DNA of 54,322 bases. Source: a virus. The notes below the pieces were generated by a model. That model was not told the origin of the DNA, ran no database searches, and worked only from the letters and a program-made list of their open reading frames with translations. Location: the IMG/VR virus record IMGVR_UViG_3300020436_002755, positions 1 through 54,322 of that record, one strand, 5' to 3'. Position 1 is the stretch's first letter. Each line of letters starts with the position of its first letter. Positions 13,352-21,939 of this stretch are shown here, piece by piece. Made by a program: the position numbers and the translations under genes.

Positions 13352-13759
13352 CTATTTATAAGGCATTTGAAATAAAGCATTGATCCAAGTTTGTGGTTTA
13401 TTTCTTGCAAACACAACCCAACCAAAATAATTTGGTTTTCTATTTCTAAAATACTGTTCAGTAAATTCCTCAAACGAACCACCTGTAGTCAAAACATCGT
13501 CACAAATGAGATATGGGTCTTCATCGTGATTACCAGTGGCATATTCATTTAAGTGTCTGCCTAGTTCAACACCACCTCTTGGTATGCCTATGGCGGCACA
13601 AAATGGTCGTGTCTCATGCTCCATAATCATTCTTGCAATACACTTCCATTCATTAGGAAATATTGCATCACATTCAATCTTCCAGTGTAATTCACCACCA
13701 GAATGACCTATAAAGTCTTCTTCAACAAATAAATAATTTTCTCTTACATGAAAACTCAT
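13352..13759 (-). CDS. Phosphoribosyltransferase, orotate-PRTase-like, short
   Basis: The PRPP-binding loop YLICDDVLTTGGSF (around residues 83-96) is a clear type I phosphoribosyltransferase motif. IGIPRGGVELG earlier provides the pyrophosphate loop. At 135 residues it is much shorter than PyrE (about 210). It directly follows pyrF with an ATGA-type overlap, suggesting orotate to OMP, then OMP to UMP, but another nucleobase cannot be excluded. It is the last gene of the long minus-strand operon and ends 9 bases from the tRNA-like RNA transcribed toward it. Confidence 0.7.
   Translation of the reverse strand: MSFHVRENYLFVEEDFIGHSGGELHWKIECDAIFPNEWKCIARMIMEHETRPFCAAIGIPRGGVELGRHLNEYATGNHDEDPYLICDDVLTTGGSFEEFTEQYFRNRKPNYFGWVVFARNKPQTWINALFQMPYK
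13353..13360 (-). promoter_or_regulatory. Late-promoter-like TATAAATA at the end of the PRTase gene
   Basis: An exact minus-strand TATAAATA overlaps the last codons of the PRTase gene. If active, it would transcribe antisense through the tRNA-like RNA and the synthetase-like gene, or add a late start for 11825-12169. Position inside a coding end makes chance occurrence plausible. Confidence 0.35.
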
Positions 13760-14406
13760 AAACTTCCTTTTATCTTCACTAAAACTTCATTAGGGTTTTC
13801 TGCTTCTGTTACAGTTCTACCTAGAATTATCGTACTCGCACCCTCATCTTTTGCTTGTTTAGGTGTTCCTGTACGTGCTTGACCAGACGTTTCTTTCTCA
13901 AATACTATACCAGGACAGATGTAACGAAATGCACTTGGTCCAGTAAAATCAAGTGATTTGATTGTTCTTAAATCTGTCACAGGACATACGAGGTCTTGAA
14001 AATTATTATTTCTAAGTTTAGCCATACATTGTGACCAGACATTATATGATATGTCTCTCAGTATTCCACGTTCTGCTTCAGGACTCCATGATGTAAGTGA
14101 TACGACACCAACTAACTTTATTTGATCTGATATTTTTTTAAGTCTCTCAAATACCTCGTGACTATTATGAGCATTGATAGACACCATTGTGCCGCCACGA
14201 TCTATGACTTTTTTGACAACTGTTTCAACTGTATTAGGTGTGTCCCATAACTTAAAATCAACAAACAATTCTTTCTTCCAACTATCTGGCCATGCTACAA
14301 TCTCATCCCATAGTAGATGATTTATTTTAAAACCATCAACATAGTCTTTGATTCTCTCTGCAAGTTCTAATGATTTTTTTGTCTCAAGTGATACGAGTAT
14401 TTTCAT
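13756..14406 (-). CDS. pyrF: Orotidine 5'-phosphate decarboxylase
   Basis: A complete 216-residue OMP decarboxylase. The catalytic D-x-K-x-x-D is in FVDFKLWDTPNT (D50, K52, D55), and the C-terminal phosphate-binding region reads QARTGTPKQA with the following ILGRTVTEA. It converts OMP to UMP, the last step of pyrimidine synthesis. The start overlaps the stop of a 29-codon frame upstream and its stop overlaps the PRTase start, so the pair works as orotate to UMP if the PRTase is PyrE-like. PRPP synthetase lies two genes upstream. Confidence 0.85.
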   Translation of the reverse strand: MKILVSLETKKSLELAERIKDYVDGFKINHLLWDEIVAWPDSWKKELFVDFKLWDTPNTVETVVKKVIDRGGTMVSINAHNSHEVFERLKKISDQIKLVGVVSLTSWSPEAERGILRDISYNVWSQCMAKLRNNNFQDLVCPVTDLRTIKSLDFTGPSAFRYICPGIVFEKETSGQARTGTPKQAKDEGASTIILGRTVTEAENPNEVLVKIKGSL

Positions 14407-14492
14407 AACATTCCATAACTATCCCACGTTGCGATTATGTAATAAGTGCCGTAGATGCACAATGAATGAAACAGAAACATTGTAAGTGTCAT
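14403..14492 (-). CDS. Small membrane peptide, 29 aa, coupled at both ends
   Basis: The ATG (14492-14490) overlaps the SGNH-gene TGA as ATGA and the TGA (14405-14403) overlaps the pyrF start as ATGA. The 29 residues form one hydrophobic, aromatic-rich segment beginning MTLTMFLFHSLCIYGTYYII, likely one membrane helix. The double overlap is the main reason to think it is translated. It could only serve to carry ribosomes to pyrF. Function unknown. Confidence 0.4.
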   Translation of the reverse strand: MTLTMFLFHSLCIYGTYYIIATWDSYGML

Positions 14493-15226
14493 TGATATAT
14501 GTACCTAAATTCATTATCTGTTCTCGGTTCGAAAATCTCTGATCTTTTACCACCATAAAAATAATTTGCAATTATATTATACATGATCTCATGATCTTCT
14601 TTATAAAAATGATTTTTACATTTGACAGGAGTATTTCCATAATCTCTACCGTATGCTGATAAAGTATTTGAATACAGTTTAAATTGATCATCGTTGAGTT
14701 CTGTTAGTTTAAATATGTATTCATCATTTTTACATGATTCGAGTGTTACCGTATTTAAATCAACGGTAAAACAAACAAAAACAATAATTTTTACATTATG
14801 TAGCATTGAAATGCATTTGAGTGTCATGATATTTTTATAATTTAAATGATATAATTCATCACTCATAAAATTATAAAACGACTTTGTTTGTTTTTTGTAT
14901 TGAAAAAAATATCTATAAAGAGAATTACCAATTAATGCAAACTCACCAAACTCTTTAGCATGACTCTGTTCCTCTAGAAAGTCAAAATTTAATCTAAATG
15001 GATTAGATAATAAAAAAACTATTTTTGCATGTTCGTCATTGCAAATGTCATTATGATTTTTCCAAAATAACTTAAAATGATCGATTGGACCAATCGCTCC
15101 AATACAATAATTATTTACCTTTTCATGTTTAGTCAATAGAGAATACCAACAATCTGTGTTAGCAACTACATCATCATGAGGTGACTGTCTTGGATCACCG
15201 TAACTATCACCAAATATGTAAATCAT
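14489..15226 (-). CDS. SGNH/GDSL hydrolase-like protein
   Basis: The N-terminus MIYIFGDSYGDP carries the block I G-D-S motif with the nucleophile serine at residue 8. The C-terminal HFYKEDHEIMYN segment could supply the catalytic Asp-x-x-His region. Interior blocks are less clear, including NYCIGAIG for block II. These enzymes cut esters of lipids, sugars or nucleotides. There is no signal peptide, so a cytosolic substrate is likely. It overlaps prs upstream by four bases, placing it in the nucleotide operon. A virion-associated sugar esterase is the alternative. Confidence 0.6.
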   Translation of the reverse strand: MIYIFGDSYGDPRQSPHDDVVANTDCWYSLLTKHEKVNNYCIGAIGPIDHFKLFWKNHNDICNDEHAKIVFLLSNPFRLNFDFLEEQSHAKEFGEFALIGNSLYRYFFQYKKQTKSFYNFMSDELYHLNYKNIMTLKCISMLHNVKIIVFVCFTVDLNTVTLESCKNDEYIFKLTELNDDQFKLYSNTLSAYGRDYGNTPVKCKNHFYKEDHEIMYNIIANYFYGGKRSEIFEPRTDNEFRYIYQ

Positions 15227-16149
15227 TCGAATAAAACTGATATAGATTCGTCATGATGCACTCTACGAATTGCTTCTGCAAATAGTTTGCTTACAGATAA
15301 AACTTTGATTTTCTTATTATCATATTGAGGTATAGAATCAGTGATGGTCAGCCCACCCATGCTCGATTCGTTGATCGTTTTCATCCCTCCGTTGCTTAAT
15401 ACGCCATGTGTTATATACGCTTGCACTTCTTCCGCTCCATTTTTCAAAAGAGCATCGGCGGCTTTGACTAATGTTCCACCTGTATCCACTATATCGTCTG
15501 CTATTATGCATTGTTTTCCTTTGACGTTTCCGATTACGTTCATTGCTTCACTTTCATTCGCTTTATCTCTGCGTTTGTCAATGATAGCAATGTCCAGATT
15601 GAGTTCTTTTGCAATAGATCTTGCTCTTGGAACACCACCTGCATCAGGTGATACAATCAATGCATTTCCATTACTCACCATTGGTCGTTTCATTAAATCT
15701 TTGGCGAACAAAGGTTTAGACCTCAAGTCATCTACAGGAATATTAAAGAATCCTTGTATCTGACCAGCATGTAAATCCATAGTCATTACTCTGTCAGCAC
15801 CAGATATCTGAATCATATCTGCTACTAATTTTGCGGAAATTGGTGTTCTAGCGGCGGGTTTTCTATCTTGTCTAGCGTAACCATAATAAGGCATGATAGC
15901 CGTAATACGACCTGCACTTGCTCTTTTACATGCATCAATGAGAATCAACAATTCCATGAGATTGTCATTTGCAGGATTACAAGTGCTTTGTATAATGAAA
16001 ACATCCTCACCACGTATGTTTTGACTGATTTCGCAAAATATTTCCCCATCTGCGAATCTTTGTAGTCTTCTTTCTGTGAGGGCAATGCCTGCATGGTTAG
16101 AAATATGATTTGCAAGCAGTTTATTAGAATTACCAGATAATAAAATCAT
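15223..16149 (-). CDS. prs: Ribose-phosphate pyrophosphokinase (PRPP synthetase)
   Basis: Full length (308 residues) and close to class I bacterial enzymes. It has the ATP-binding RxxxxR region around QRFADGEIFCEI, the ATP/ribose part MPYYGYARQDRKPAAR, the Mg-binding MTMDLHAGQIQGFF, and the PRPP loop CIIADDIVDTGGTLV. It makes PRPP from ribose 5-phosphate and ATP, the substrate of both phosphoribosyltransferases in this operon and the entry to UMP synthesis. It starts directly at the end of the oxygenase gene upstream. A phage copy would lift PRPP supply for genome replication. Confidence 0.92.
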   Translation of the reverse strand: MILLSGNSNKLLANHISNHAGIALTERRLQRFADGEIFCEISQNIRGEDVFIIQSTCNPANDNLMELLILIDACKRASAGRITAIMPYYGYARQDRKPAARTPISAKLVADMIQISGADRVMTMDLHAGQIQGFFNIPVDDLRSKPLFAKDLMKRPMVSNGNALIVSPDAGGVPRARSIAKELNLDIAIIDKRRDKANESEAMNVIGNVKGKQCIIADDIVDTGGTLVKAADALLKNGAEEVQAYITHGVLSNGGMKTINESSMGGLTITDSIPQYDNKKIKVLSVSKLFAEAIRRVHHDESISVLFE

Positions 16150-17025
16150 TTAATAACTCTGTTGTAATCTCCATAGTAGGTACTCATATGAAGATATTGG
16201 TTCATATTTATCAGGTTCTTTTGTTAAATTTTTGACAATCGTATCTTTGTTTGGACCGACAAAGTACGGCATAGAATATCTTGATTGATCAAGAACATTC
16301 ATCACTCTATGAGGTGTAGAAACGTATCTATCATTTGTCCATCTCTGAAACATGTCAGCAATATTCACTACTACGCTATTTTCTATTACTGGCACTTCAA
16401 TCCACTCACCATCAATGGTTTTGACAAATAGACCACCACAATCTTGAAAACGAAATAGCATAGTGAATGTATCATAATCTGTATGCTCATTACCTCTCAT
16501 TTGTTTGTCTTCTACAGGACCTTCATACTTTGGATAGTGTATTATTCTCGCAGTAGTCGTACCGTAAAGATGTTTTTCAACAAGATATCCATATGGTAAT
16601 CCTAATGCAAACTCAAATCTTTCTAAAAACTTGAAAGACAAATAACGCATTATACGTTCAATCTTCTCTGCTTGTGTGCGAAACAATGTTATCTCAGTAG
16701 GCCAGTATTTGTCATCCATATCATACGGAGCCTTCCAGTTGTATGCTTCTTTGAGATCACCAGGTCTGTCTGGATGTAACCATTCAGACTCCATCTCAGA
16801 ATAACCTAAGTTCTGTTGAACACCTGAATATTTGTATTTGTTTTTAACTTCTAAAGGTAGGTCAAAAAACTCTTTGATGAGATGTTCCCATACTATAAAG
16901 TCAGTTGTATATTGTTCATATACATTTGTGACAATAGCGAAACCTATTTCTTTAAATGCCGTATCTAACTTGCGAGATACGGCAATATCCATTTCACTAA
17001 AATCAATTATCGGTATTTTGGTCAT
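16150..17025 (-). CDS. 2-oxoglutarate/Fe(II) oxygenase, isopenicillin-N-synthase-like
   Basis: A 291-residue member of the DIOX_N/2OG-FeII_Oxy group. Iron ligands are visible as H181 and D183 in NEHTDYD and H239 in STPHRVM. R249 and S251 in RYSMPYF bind 2-oxoglutarate. The N-terminal IPIIDFSE start is typical. Fungal thymine 7-hydroxylase belongs to this same group, so a pyrimidine substrate fits the surrounding PRPP, PRTase, OMP decarboxylase and transporter genes. This link is inference, since many other substrates are known. It lies between prs and the propeller protein, overlapping the latter by ATGA. Confidence 0.8.
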   Translation of the reverse strand: MTKIPIIDFSEMDIAVSRKLDTAFKEIGFAIVTNVYEQYTTDFIVWEHLIKEFFDLPLEVKNKYKYSGVQQNLGYSEMESEWLHPDRPGDLKEAYNWKAPYDMDDKYWPTEITLFRTQAEKIERIMRYLSFKFLERFEFALGLPYGYLVEKHLYGTTTARIIHYPKYEGPVEDKQMRGNEHTDYDTFTMLFRFQDCGGLFVKTIDGEWIEVPVIENSVVVNIADMFQRWTNDRYVSTPHRVMNVLDQSRYSMPYFVGPNKDTIVKNLTKEPDKYEPISSYEYLLWRLQQSY

Positions 17026-18053
17026 ACTGCTTCAGGATAGCGGTGTGCCTTAAAGCACGAATTATGTTTGCCAGTAATAAACTTATTTAGAGGTTCAGGA
17101 TATTCTGCAAAGTCAGGTATTACATACTCCCATACTGTCTCACCTTCTGGTGTTACCTCAAAGATTCTGCCAAATGCACTTTCACATATCATCGTATTAT
17201 CATTCCACAATCTCTGTACGCTACCCATGTATGGTGAGAAAAATGCTGGTGGCATCTCATCAGCATACGACCATACTAATTCTTTAGTCTTTATATCATA
17301 TTCTACGATACGTGAATGATGTATAGATGATGGACGAATGTTACCATTATCAAAACAGATTAGCGTTCCGTCAGGTGTGATAGATGGGTCATGTTGTTGT
17401 GCTACAAGAGGATACTTCAACTCCCACTCTATGCTCTTCGTTTCTTTATTGACTGCAATGATACCAGATGTTGTTCGCAAACTTAAATATACTAATTTAC
17501 CATGCTGATACACACCATTTATCATCGGCCAATGATCATCATTAAAACACTCATGTATCGGCCAGTCTTCTTGTTTTAGATGCTCCCATGCTCTCCATTC
17601 CCATACGACTTCACCTTTACGATTTACTTCTCGCACAATATCTGATTGTTTGTCCCACTTTCTTACTGGTACATCTGCGGCGGCCGCATATAAGATGTGA
17701 CCATTTGGTAGCCATTGTGCATCATGGTGATGATACATGTCTTCATATTCCCAGACAACATCACCACCTGGTGTCACTTCCATAAAATGACCACCATGCC
17801 AGATATCCCAAGCAGGATACAGGTGTGCAGATCGTTCATTACTTCCATTGTATCCGAGATTACCATGGTTAAGAATGACTGCATCTCTGCCTGGGCGAAT
17901 CGGTAGATTCCATTCGTGTTCAACATCACCATGCATGTTGATCAACACTACACGACCATTTCCTGTCTGCGGTGCAAAGAGTGTAAAACCTCCTGCACTC
18001 TTCTCTTCGTTGTAATATGTTACATCTAATTTTCTTCGTTCAATTGTTGTCAT
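17022..18053 (-). CDS. Arylsulfotransferase-like beta-propeller protein
   Basis: The 343-residue sequence repeats blades of the type GEVVWEWRAW, GETVWEYVIP and KELVWSYADE, each with a Trp-Glu strand end, as in the ASST family of six-bladed propellers. His-rich loops (YHHHDAQWLPNGH and IHHSRIVEYD) could hold the active-site His of bacterial arylsulfotransferase. Classical ASST is periplasmic, but no signal peptide is present here, so a cytosolic propeller with another function is possible. The gene overlaps the permease and oxygenase genes on either side. Confidence 0.6.
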   Translation of the reverse strand: MTTIERRKLDVTYYNEEKSAGGFTLFAPQTGNGRVVLINMHGDVEHEWNLPIRPGRDAVILNHGNLGYNGSNERSAHLYPAWDIWHGGHFMEVTPGGDVVWEYEDMYHHHDAQWLPNGHILYAAAADVPVRKWDKQSDIVREVNRKGEVVWEWRAWEHLKQEDWPIHECFNDDHWPMINGVYQHGKLVYLSLRTTSGIIAVNKETKSIEWELKYPLVAQQHDPSITPDGTLICFDNGNIRPSSIHHSRIVEYDIKTKELVWSYADEMPPAFFSPYMGSVQRLWNDNTMICESAFGRIFEVTPEGETVWEYVIPDFAEYPEPLNKFITGKHNSCFKAHRYPEAV

Positions 18054-18811
18054 ATCATTGCACTTTCATGCCACTTTCGCATTAATAAATGTCCGATTGT
18101 TGATACTGTCATGAAGAATAGAAACCCTAACGTGGTTGCTGACAATATCAAAGCCATAACTAATGGTGTCTCTAACTCTGCTTGTGCGTATATAATTTGC
18201 ACACCAAGCCCACCATCTTCACTACCCGAACCTATTATAAACTCACCAACGATTGCACCTATGACTGATAGCCCTGCTGATATTCTCATACCTGCTATGA
18301 TATTAGGTATGGCGGCAGGGAATCTCAACTTAAAGAATGATACCATCTTTGATGCTTTATGCATATCAAATAACTCTACAAGATTTATAGATGTAGATTT
18401 GAGCCCTAGTAATGTATTGTTGATGATAGGAAATAAAGATATAATCAAACTAATTATGATGACTGATCTCTCCTCAAACCCAAACCATAATACAATTAAT
18501 GGAGCAACTGCAACTACTGGTACGGTTTGTAATAGAATAGCATAAGGATATAGACTACGCTCAAGCATTTTAGATAGACTCATAGTTGTCGCTACTAAAA
18601 TACCTATTGTGATTGCAAGAAGATATCCTATTAATGCTTCTCTAAAAGTAATAATAGCACCTTGAAGTATAATTGTAAAGTCATTTATGAATGCTTTTGC
18701 AACTGTCATCGGCCCTGGCAAAAGAAAAACTAAATCATATATTTTTGCACCGACTGACCAGACTGCAAGAAATAAAACGAGAACAAGTATTGGTGGCAAT
18801 ATATTTTTCAT
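18050..18811 (-). CDS. ABC transporter permease, NitT/TauT (SsuC/ThiX) type
   Basis: A 253-residue inner-membrane protein with about six hydrophobic helices and the BPD_transp_1 coupling (EAA-type) loop near LFDMHKASKMVSFFKLRFP followed by AAIPNIIAGMRIS. Its relatives form homodimers with SsuB/TauB-type ATPases and NMT1-type binding proteins, importing sulfonates, taurine, nitrate or pyrimidine precursors. The matching ATPase (19143-19859) and binding protein (19866-20801) are in the same operon, so a complete importer is encoded. The substrate cannot be read from the permease. Confidence 0.85.
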   Translation of the reverse strand: MKNILPPILVLVLFLAVWSVGAKIYDLVFLLPGPMTVAKAFINDFTIILQGAIITFREALIGYLLAITIGILVATTMSLSKMLERSLYPYAILLQTVPVVAVAPLIVLWFGFEERSVIIISLIISLFPIINNTLLGLKSTSINLVELFDMHKASKMVSFFKLRFPAAIPNIIAGMRISAGLSVIGAIVGEFIIGSGSEDGGLGVQIIYAQAELETPLVMALILSATTLGFLFFMTVSTIGHLLMRKWHESAMI

Positions 18812-19152
18812 TGTACTCCACCAATAAAGACTTGAAAATTATTTCCATATGAAATCACACAATATGATTCATATGTTGGATGATATTCAATAATAGTATA
18901 AGTTCCTGATTCAGGATTTACATACATGTCAATTGAGACTACTACTGGTTTTTTTGCAAGTCCTGTTTCATTTCTTACTTTTGTAAATTGATTAGCCTTA
19001 AAAATTAAATCTTCTTTTTTATCTCTAATTGCTCTGAATGTCTCTTGTTCGTCTGCACATATTATTGGTTTGTCATTCCATTCACCTGCTGATACACAAA
19101 CTGTTGCGAATAAACACAATATAACAGAGAATATTTTTTTTGTTATTTCCAT
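18808..19152 (-). CDS. Small secreted protein, 114 aa
   Basis: Residues 1-22 form a signal peptide ending near VCVSAGE. The mature part has two cysteines (C31 near PIICADEQ and C98 near ESYCVIS) that could form a disulfide. Small periplasmic proteins of this shape are common in marine phages, with no known role. It is wedged between the ATPase and permease genes with overlaps on both sides, so it may be a transporter accessory subunit. Confidence 0.55.
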   Translation of the reverse strand: MEITKKIFSVILCLFATVCVSAGEWNDKPIICADEQETFRAIRDKKEDLIFKANQFTKVRNETGLAKKPVVVSIDMYVNPESGTYTIIEYHPTYESYCVISYGNNFQVFIGGVQ

Positions 19153-19859
19153 GTTCTCAACTTTCCAGATATGTCATTGACTATCTTAGTGAATGTTGCT
19201 TTTGATCGTAATGATTGATTTCTTTTCTTGAATGGTATATCAACGACATGCGTAATCTCACCTGGTCGTGGCGACATTACAATCACTTTATTGGAAAGAT
19301 ACACGGCTTCTGCTACATTGTGTGTCACTAATATAGCGGTAAATTTGTCTTGATTCCAGAGTTCGTGTATTTCTTCTTGTAGAACTTCTCTTGTGAGTTC
19401 ATCTACTGCGGATAGGGGTTCGTCAAGAAGCAGAAAGTCAGGTTTAAGCACCAATGATCTCGCTAATGAAAGTCTCATCTTCATGCCACCAGATAGTTGA
19501 TGAGGATAACTTTTCTCAAATCCAGTTAGCCCGACTTGCTCTAATGCTTTTTCTGCTCTGATTTGACGTTCTATTTTGTCAATCTTCTCTAATTCCATGA
19601 GAAGTTCAACATTCTTCTGCACTGTTCTCCATGGAAGCAATGCAGAATCTTGAAAGACAAAGGCACCGCTTGTGTCTTGTTTATTCACGATGCCCTCTGA
19701 AGGAGTCACTAAACCTGCAATTATTCTCAATAATGTAGATTTACCACAACCTGAAGGTCCAACAATAGTTACAAATTCACCCTTGCTAATACTAAAATCA
19801 ATCTTTGATAGAGCATGAACATCATCAAAGTGTTTAGTGACTCCTTGTATGTCAATCAT
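19143..19859 (-). CDS. ABC transporter ATPase, SsuB/TauB/ThiZ type
   Basis: A complete 238-residue ATPase: Walker A GPSGCGKST (34-42), Q-loop VFQDSALLPW (the ALLPW form typical of nitrate/taurine/sulfonate importers), signature LSGGMKMRLSLAR, Walker B FLLLDEP, D-loop LSAVDE and switch His in VTHNVAEA. It hydrolyses ATP to power the adjacent permease. It lies seven bases after the NMT1-type binding-protein gene and overlaps the small secreted-protein gene. Confidence 0.9.
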   Translation of the reverse strand: MIDIQGVTKHFDDVHALSKIDFSISKGEFVTIVGPSGCGKSTLLRIIAGLVTPSEGIVNKQDTSGAFVFQDSALLPWRTVQKNVELLMELEKIDKIERQIRAEKALEQVGLTGFEKSYPHQLSGGMKMRLSLARSLVLKPDFLLLDEPLSAVDELTREVLQEEIHELWNQDKFTAILVTHNVAEAVYLSNKVIVMSPRPGEITHVVDIPFKKRNQSLRSKATFTKIVNDISGKLRTWK

Positions 19860-19865
19860 GATATA

Positions 19866-20801
19866 TTACTTGAAACAACCCTTCTTAAATGAGGTATCAT
19901 ATGACGAATGTGGATCAAAATCAGCAGGCAATACATTCACCTCTTTCATTTGATTTGCAAGTTCTACCCATCTATTAGGATCTTGACAACCAATCTTACT
20001 CCAGTCTTTAGGAAGAAAATCTCTCTTCATAAGTTCCAAAGCATTATTATGAATTTCAGCATTCACTTTCTTACTCTTTGAGAGAATAAAATCTCTTGTT
20101 GGTTTTGGATCAATAAGAGATTTAGGAAATGAAATGCTCAACCTATCAACTACTGCCTGTACGAGTTCAGGATTTTCTTTGATAAGTTTATCAGTTGTGA
20201 ATAATACACTATATGGTCTGTATCCAAGACTCTCTACAGTAATTTGTTCATTAGCAACACCTTTCGCATCAAGTCTTGCTGGCAGAAAAAGTGAATAACC
20301 TTGCTGAAATTGTTGTGGAGTTCTTGCGAACAATCCAAGATCACCAGTTAAAGGAAATTCTTTTACTGCATTCAACTGATATGTGTGTTTCACCCACTTC
20401 CAATATGTCACACCCATCTTAACTGCAAATGGTCTCCCATCAAGATCTTTAACAGAATTGACACCTGTGTTTGGATGAAATACAAGAGTGTAAGGTACAT
20501 GATTAAGACTCACAAAAATACCTTTGAGCCCTGCACCTTTTGCATTAGCCAACATCACACTATCGGATGCTTGTAGTCCAAACTCAACTGAACCAGCCGC
20601 CACTTGTGCGGTTGTATTGACTTTAGGACCACCTGATTTGATTACGATTTTCACATCGTCATGATACTCATTATCGAACTGGGCTTGCCAGTATCCACTC
20701 TGATTTCCTTGTGGAAACCAGTCCATGAGTAAAGTTACTTCTTTTGCATAAGAAGCACCAGCCAAAAGAATGACTGAAAATAACGCAATTAATTTTTTCA
20801 T
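19866..20801 (-). CDS. NMT1/THI5-like periplasmic binding protein (ABC importer)
   Basis: Residues 1-19 are a signal peptide (MKKLIALFSVILLAGASYA). The mature start TLLMDWFPQGNQSGYW has the NMT1/SsuA fold beginning seen in ThiY, which binds thiamine pyrimidine precursors, and in sulfonate binders. GSVEFGLQASDSV and LVFHPNTGVNSVKDL follow as expected. At 311 residues it is normal length. It supplies substrate to the permease and ATPase next to it. Gene context with PRPP, PRTase and OMP decarboxylase genes points to a nucleobase or pyrimidine-like ligand, by inference. Confidence 0.82.
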   Translation of the reverse strand: MKKLIALFSVILLAGASYAKEVTLLMDWFPQGNQSGYWQAQFDNEYHDDVKIVIKSGGPKVNTTAQVAAGSVEFGLQASDSVMLANAKGAGLKGIFVSLNHVPYTLVFHPNTGVNSVKDLDGRPFAVKMGVTYWKWVKHTYQLNAVKEFPLTGDLGLFARTPQQFQQGYSLFLPARLDAKGVANEQITVESLGYRPYSVLFTTDKLIKENPELVQAVVDRLSISFPKSLIDPKPTRDFILSKSKKVNAEIHNNALELMKRDFLPKDWSKIGCQDPNRWVELANQMKEVNVLPADFDPHSSYDTSFKKGCFK

Positions 20802-20809
20802 TACAACTC

Positions 20810-21880
20810 CTATTTAACAGGGAAAGGTGATGTTACACCCTTCACAAAAAATTGCATGGTTTCTAATTCAGGTCTCTTAATCACACCAGCAGGAATTTTA
20901 CCTCCATCCTGTTGTGTTACTCCTTCTGAAAAAGGATACCATGTATCAAGTTCATCGTTGATCCAATTCATTTTTACTGTCTCAACTTTATTCACAACTT
21001 CACCAGGTACATTTTTACCCCACGGTGATAGACCAACACAATTCTTCTCAATACCCCAATTCCATCTCTGACCTGTAGTAAGTTTTCCTTGACTATAAAG
21101 ATCAGCAATGTGCTTGTACAATACATTCCAATTAAACATCATACCTGTAATGTAACTATTAGGACCGAACTGTCCCATTGGTGCATCATTACCCATGCTC
21201 CATACACCATCAGTTTTCTCTGCAAGAGTAACTACAGATGGCGAATCAGTTGTGGTAAAGAGAATGTCATTACCCTGATCTACAAGAACTTTGGCGGCTT
21301 CCATATCTTTGGGTGGATCAAACCATGAGTTAATCCACACGATCTCAACTTCAATGTCAGGATTTACAGATTGAGCACCAATAGTTAATGCGTTGATGTT
21401 ACGAATAATCTCTGGAATTGGGTGCGAACCTACAACACCAATCTTATTCGTCTTCGTCATCATACCGGCGGCAATACCTGTTAGATAACGTGCTTGAAAG
21501 GAATGACAAACATAATTATCAAGATTCTTGTCATTACCTTTGTACCCTGTGGCATGTAAGAAGAATGTCTTCTTATTTTTTTCAGCGGCCCTTACCATAG
21601 GCTCCATGAATCCAAATGATGTACCGAAAACAATATCATGTTTTCTTGCGAGTTTCTTGAAAACTCTTTCACTATCTGCTTCAGGAACAGACTCTACACC
21701 CTCAACTTTATAACCATGTTTTTCTAGAGAGTGAAACCCTTGATGATGTCTCATCGACCAACCTCCATCATTTGATGGACCTACAAGAACAAATCCGATT
21801 GAAACATCTTTTGCATAGGCATAGCCTAGCATAGTCGTACTCAGGACGAGTACGCTGAGGAACGATACCAACTTATTCAT
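20810..21880 (-). CDS. BMP/PnrA-family periplasmic binding protein
   Basis: The ATG at 21880 is chosen because GGAAGGAG precedes it and it opens a signal peptide (MNKLVSFLSVLVLSTTMLGY). The mature protein follows the BMP (basic membrane protein, Med/PnrA) fold: SIGFVLVGPSNDGGWSMRHH near the start, DIVFGTSFGFMEPM, GIAAGMMTKTNKIGVVG and ILFTTTDSPSV. Characterised relatives bind purine nucleosides or nucleobases. Their usual permease type is not encoded here, so it may use a host transporter or share the nearby one. It lies eight bases before the NMT1-like gene. Confidence 0.82.
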   Translation of the reverse strand: MNKLVSFLSVLVLSTTMLGYAYAKDVSIGFVLVGPSNDGGWSMRHHQGFHSLEKHGYKVEGVESVPEADSERVFKKLARKHDIVFGTSFGFMEPMVRAAEKNKKTFFLHATGYKGNDKNLDNYVCHSFQARYLTGIAAGMMTKTNKIGVVGSHPIPEIIRNINALTIGAQSVNPDIEVEIVWINSWFDPPKDMEAAKVLVDQGNDILFTTTDSPSVVTLAEKTDGVWSMGNDAPMGQFGPNSYITGMMFNWNVLYKHIADLYSQGKLTTGQRWNWGIEKNCVGLSPWGKNVPGEVVNKVETVKMNWINDELDTWYPFSEGVTQQDGGKIPAGVIKRPELETMQFFVKGVTSPFPVK

Positions 21881-21901
21881 ATTCTCCTTCCGAGAAAGCA
21901 A

Positions 21902-21927
21902 AGCGGTAAGTCTTCCACCTCACCGCT
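21902..21927 (-). other. Stem-loop between BMP gene and membrane-protein gene
   Basis: AGCGGT and ACCGCT arms (6 bp) flank a 14-base loop, just upstream of the BMP ribosome-binding site; TTTGCTTT follows on the minus strand. The loop is too long and the tail too mixed for a confident terminator. It could be a weak terminator, processing site or leader structure. Confidence 0.3.
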
Positions 21928-21939
21928 AATAATTAATAA

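Noticed and set aside
14521-14530. GGTTCGAAA as the T arm of a second tRNA
   Set aside because: No matching stem arms or acceptor helix surround it and it lies in the SGNH coding sequence.
18050-19859. ABC genes as host contamination or a bacterial contig join
   Set aside because: Overlapping ends with neighbours, the same strand and similar AT-rich composition, and continuity with prs/pyrF up to core phage genes argue for a true phage operon.
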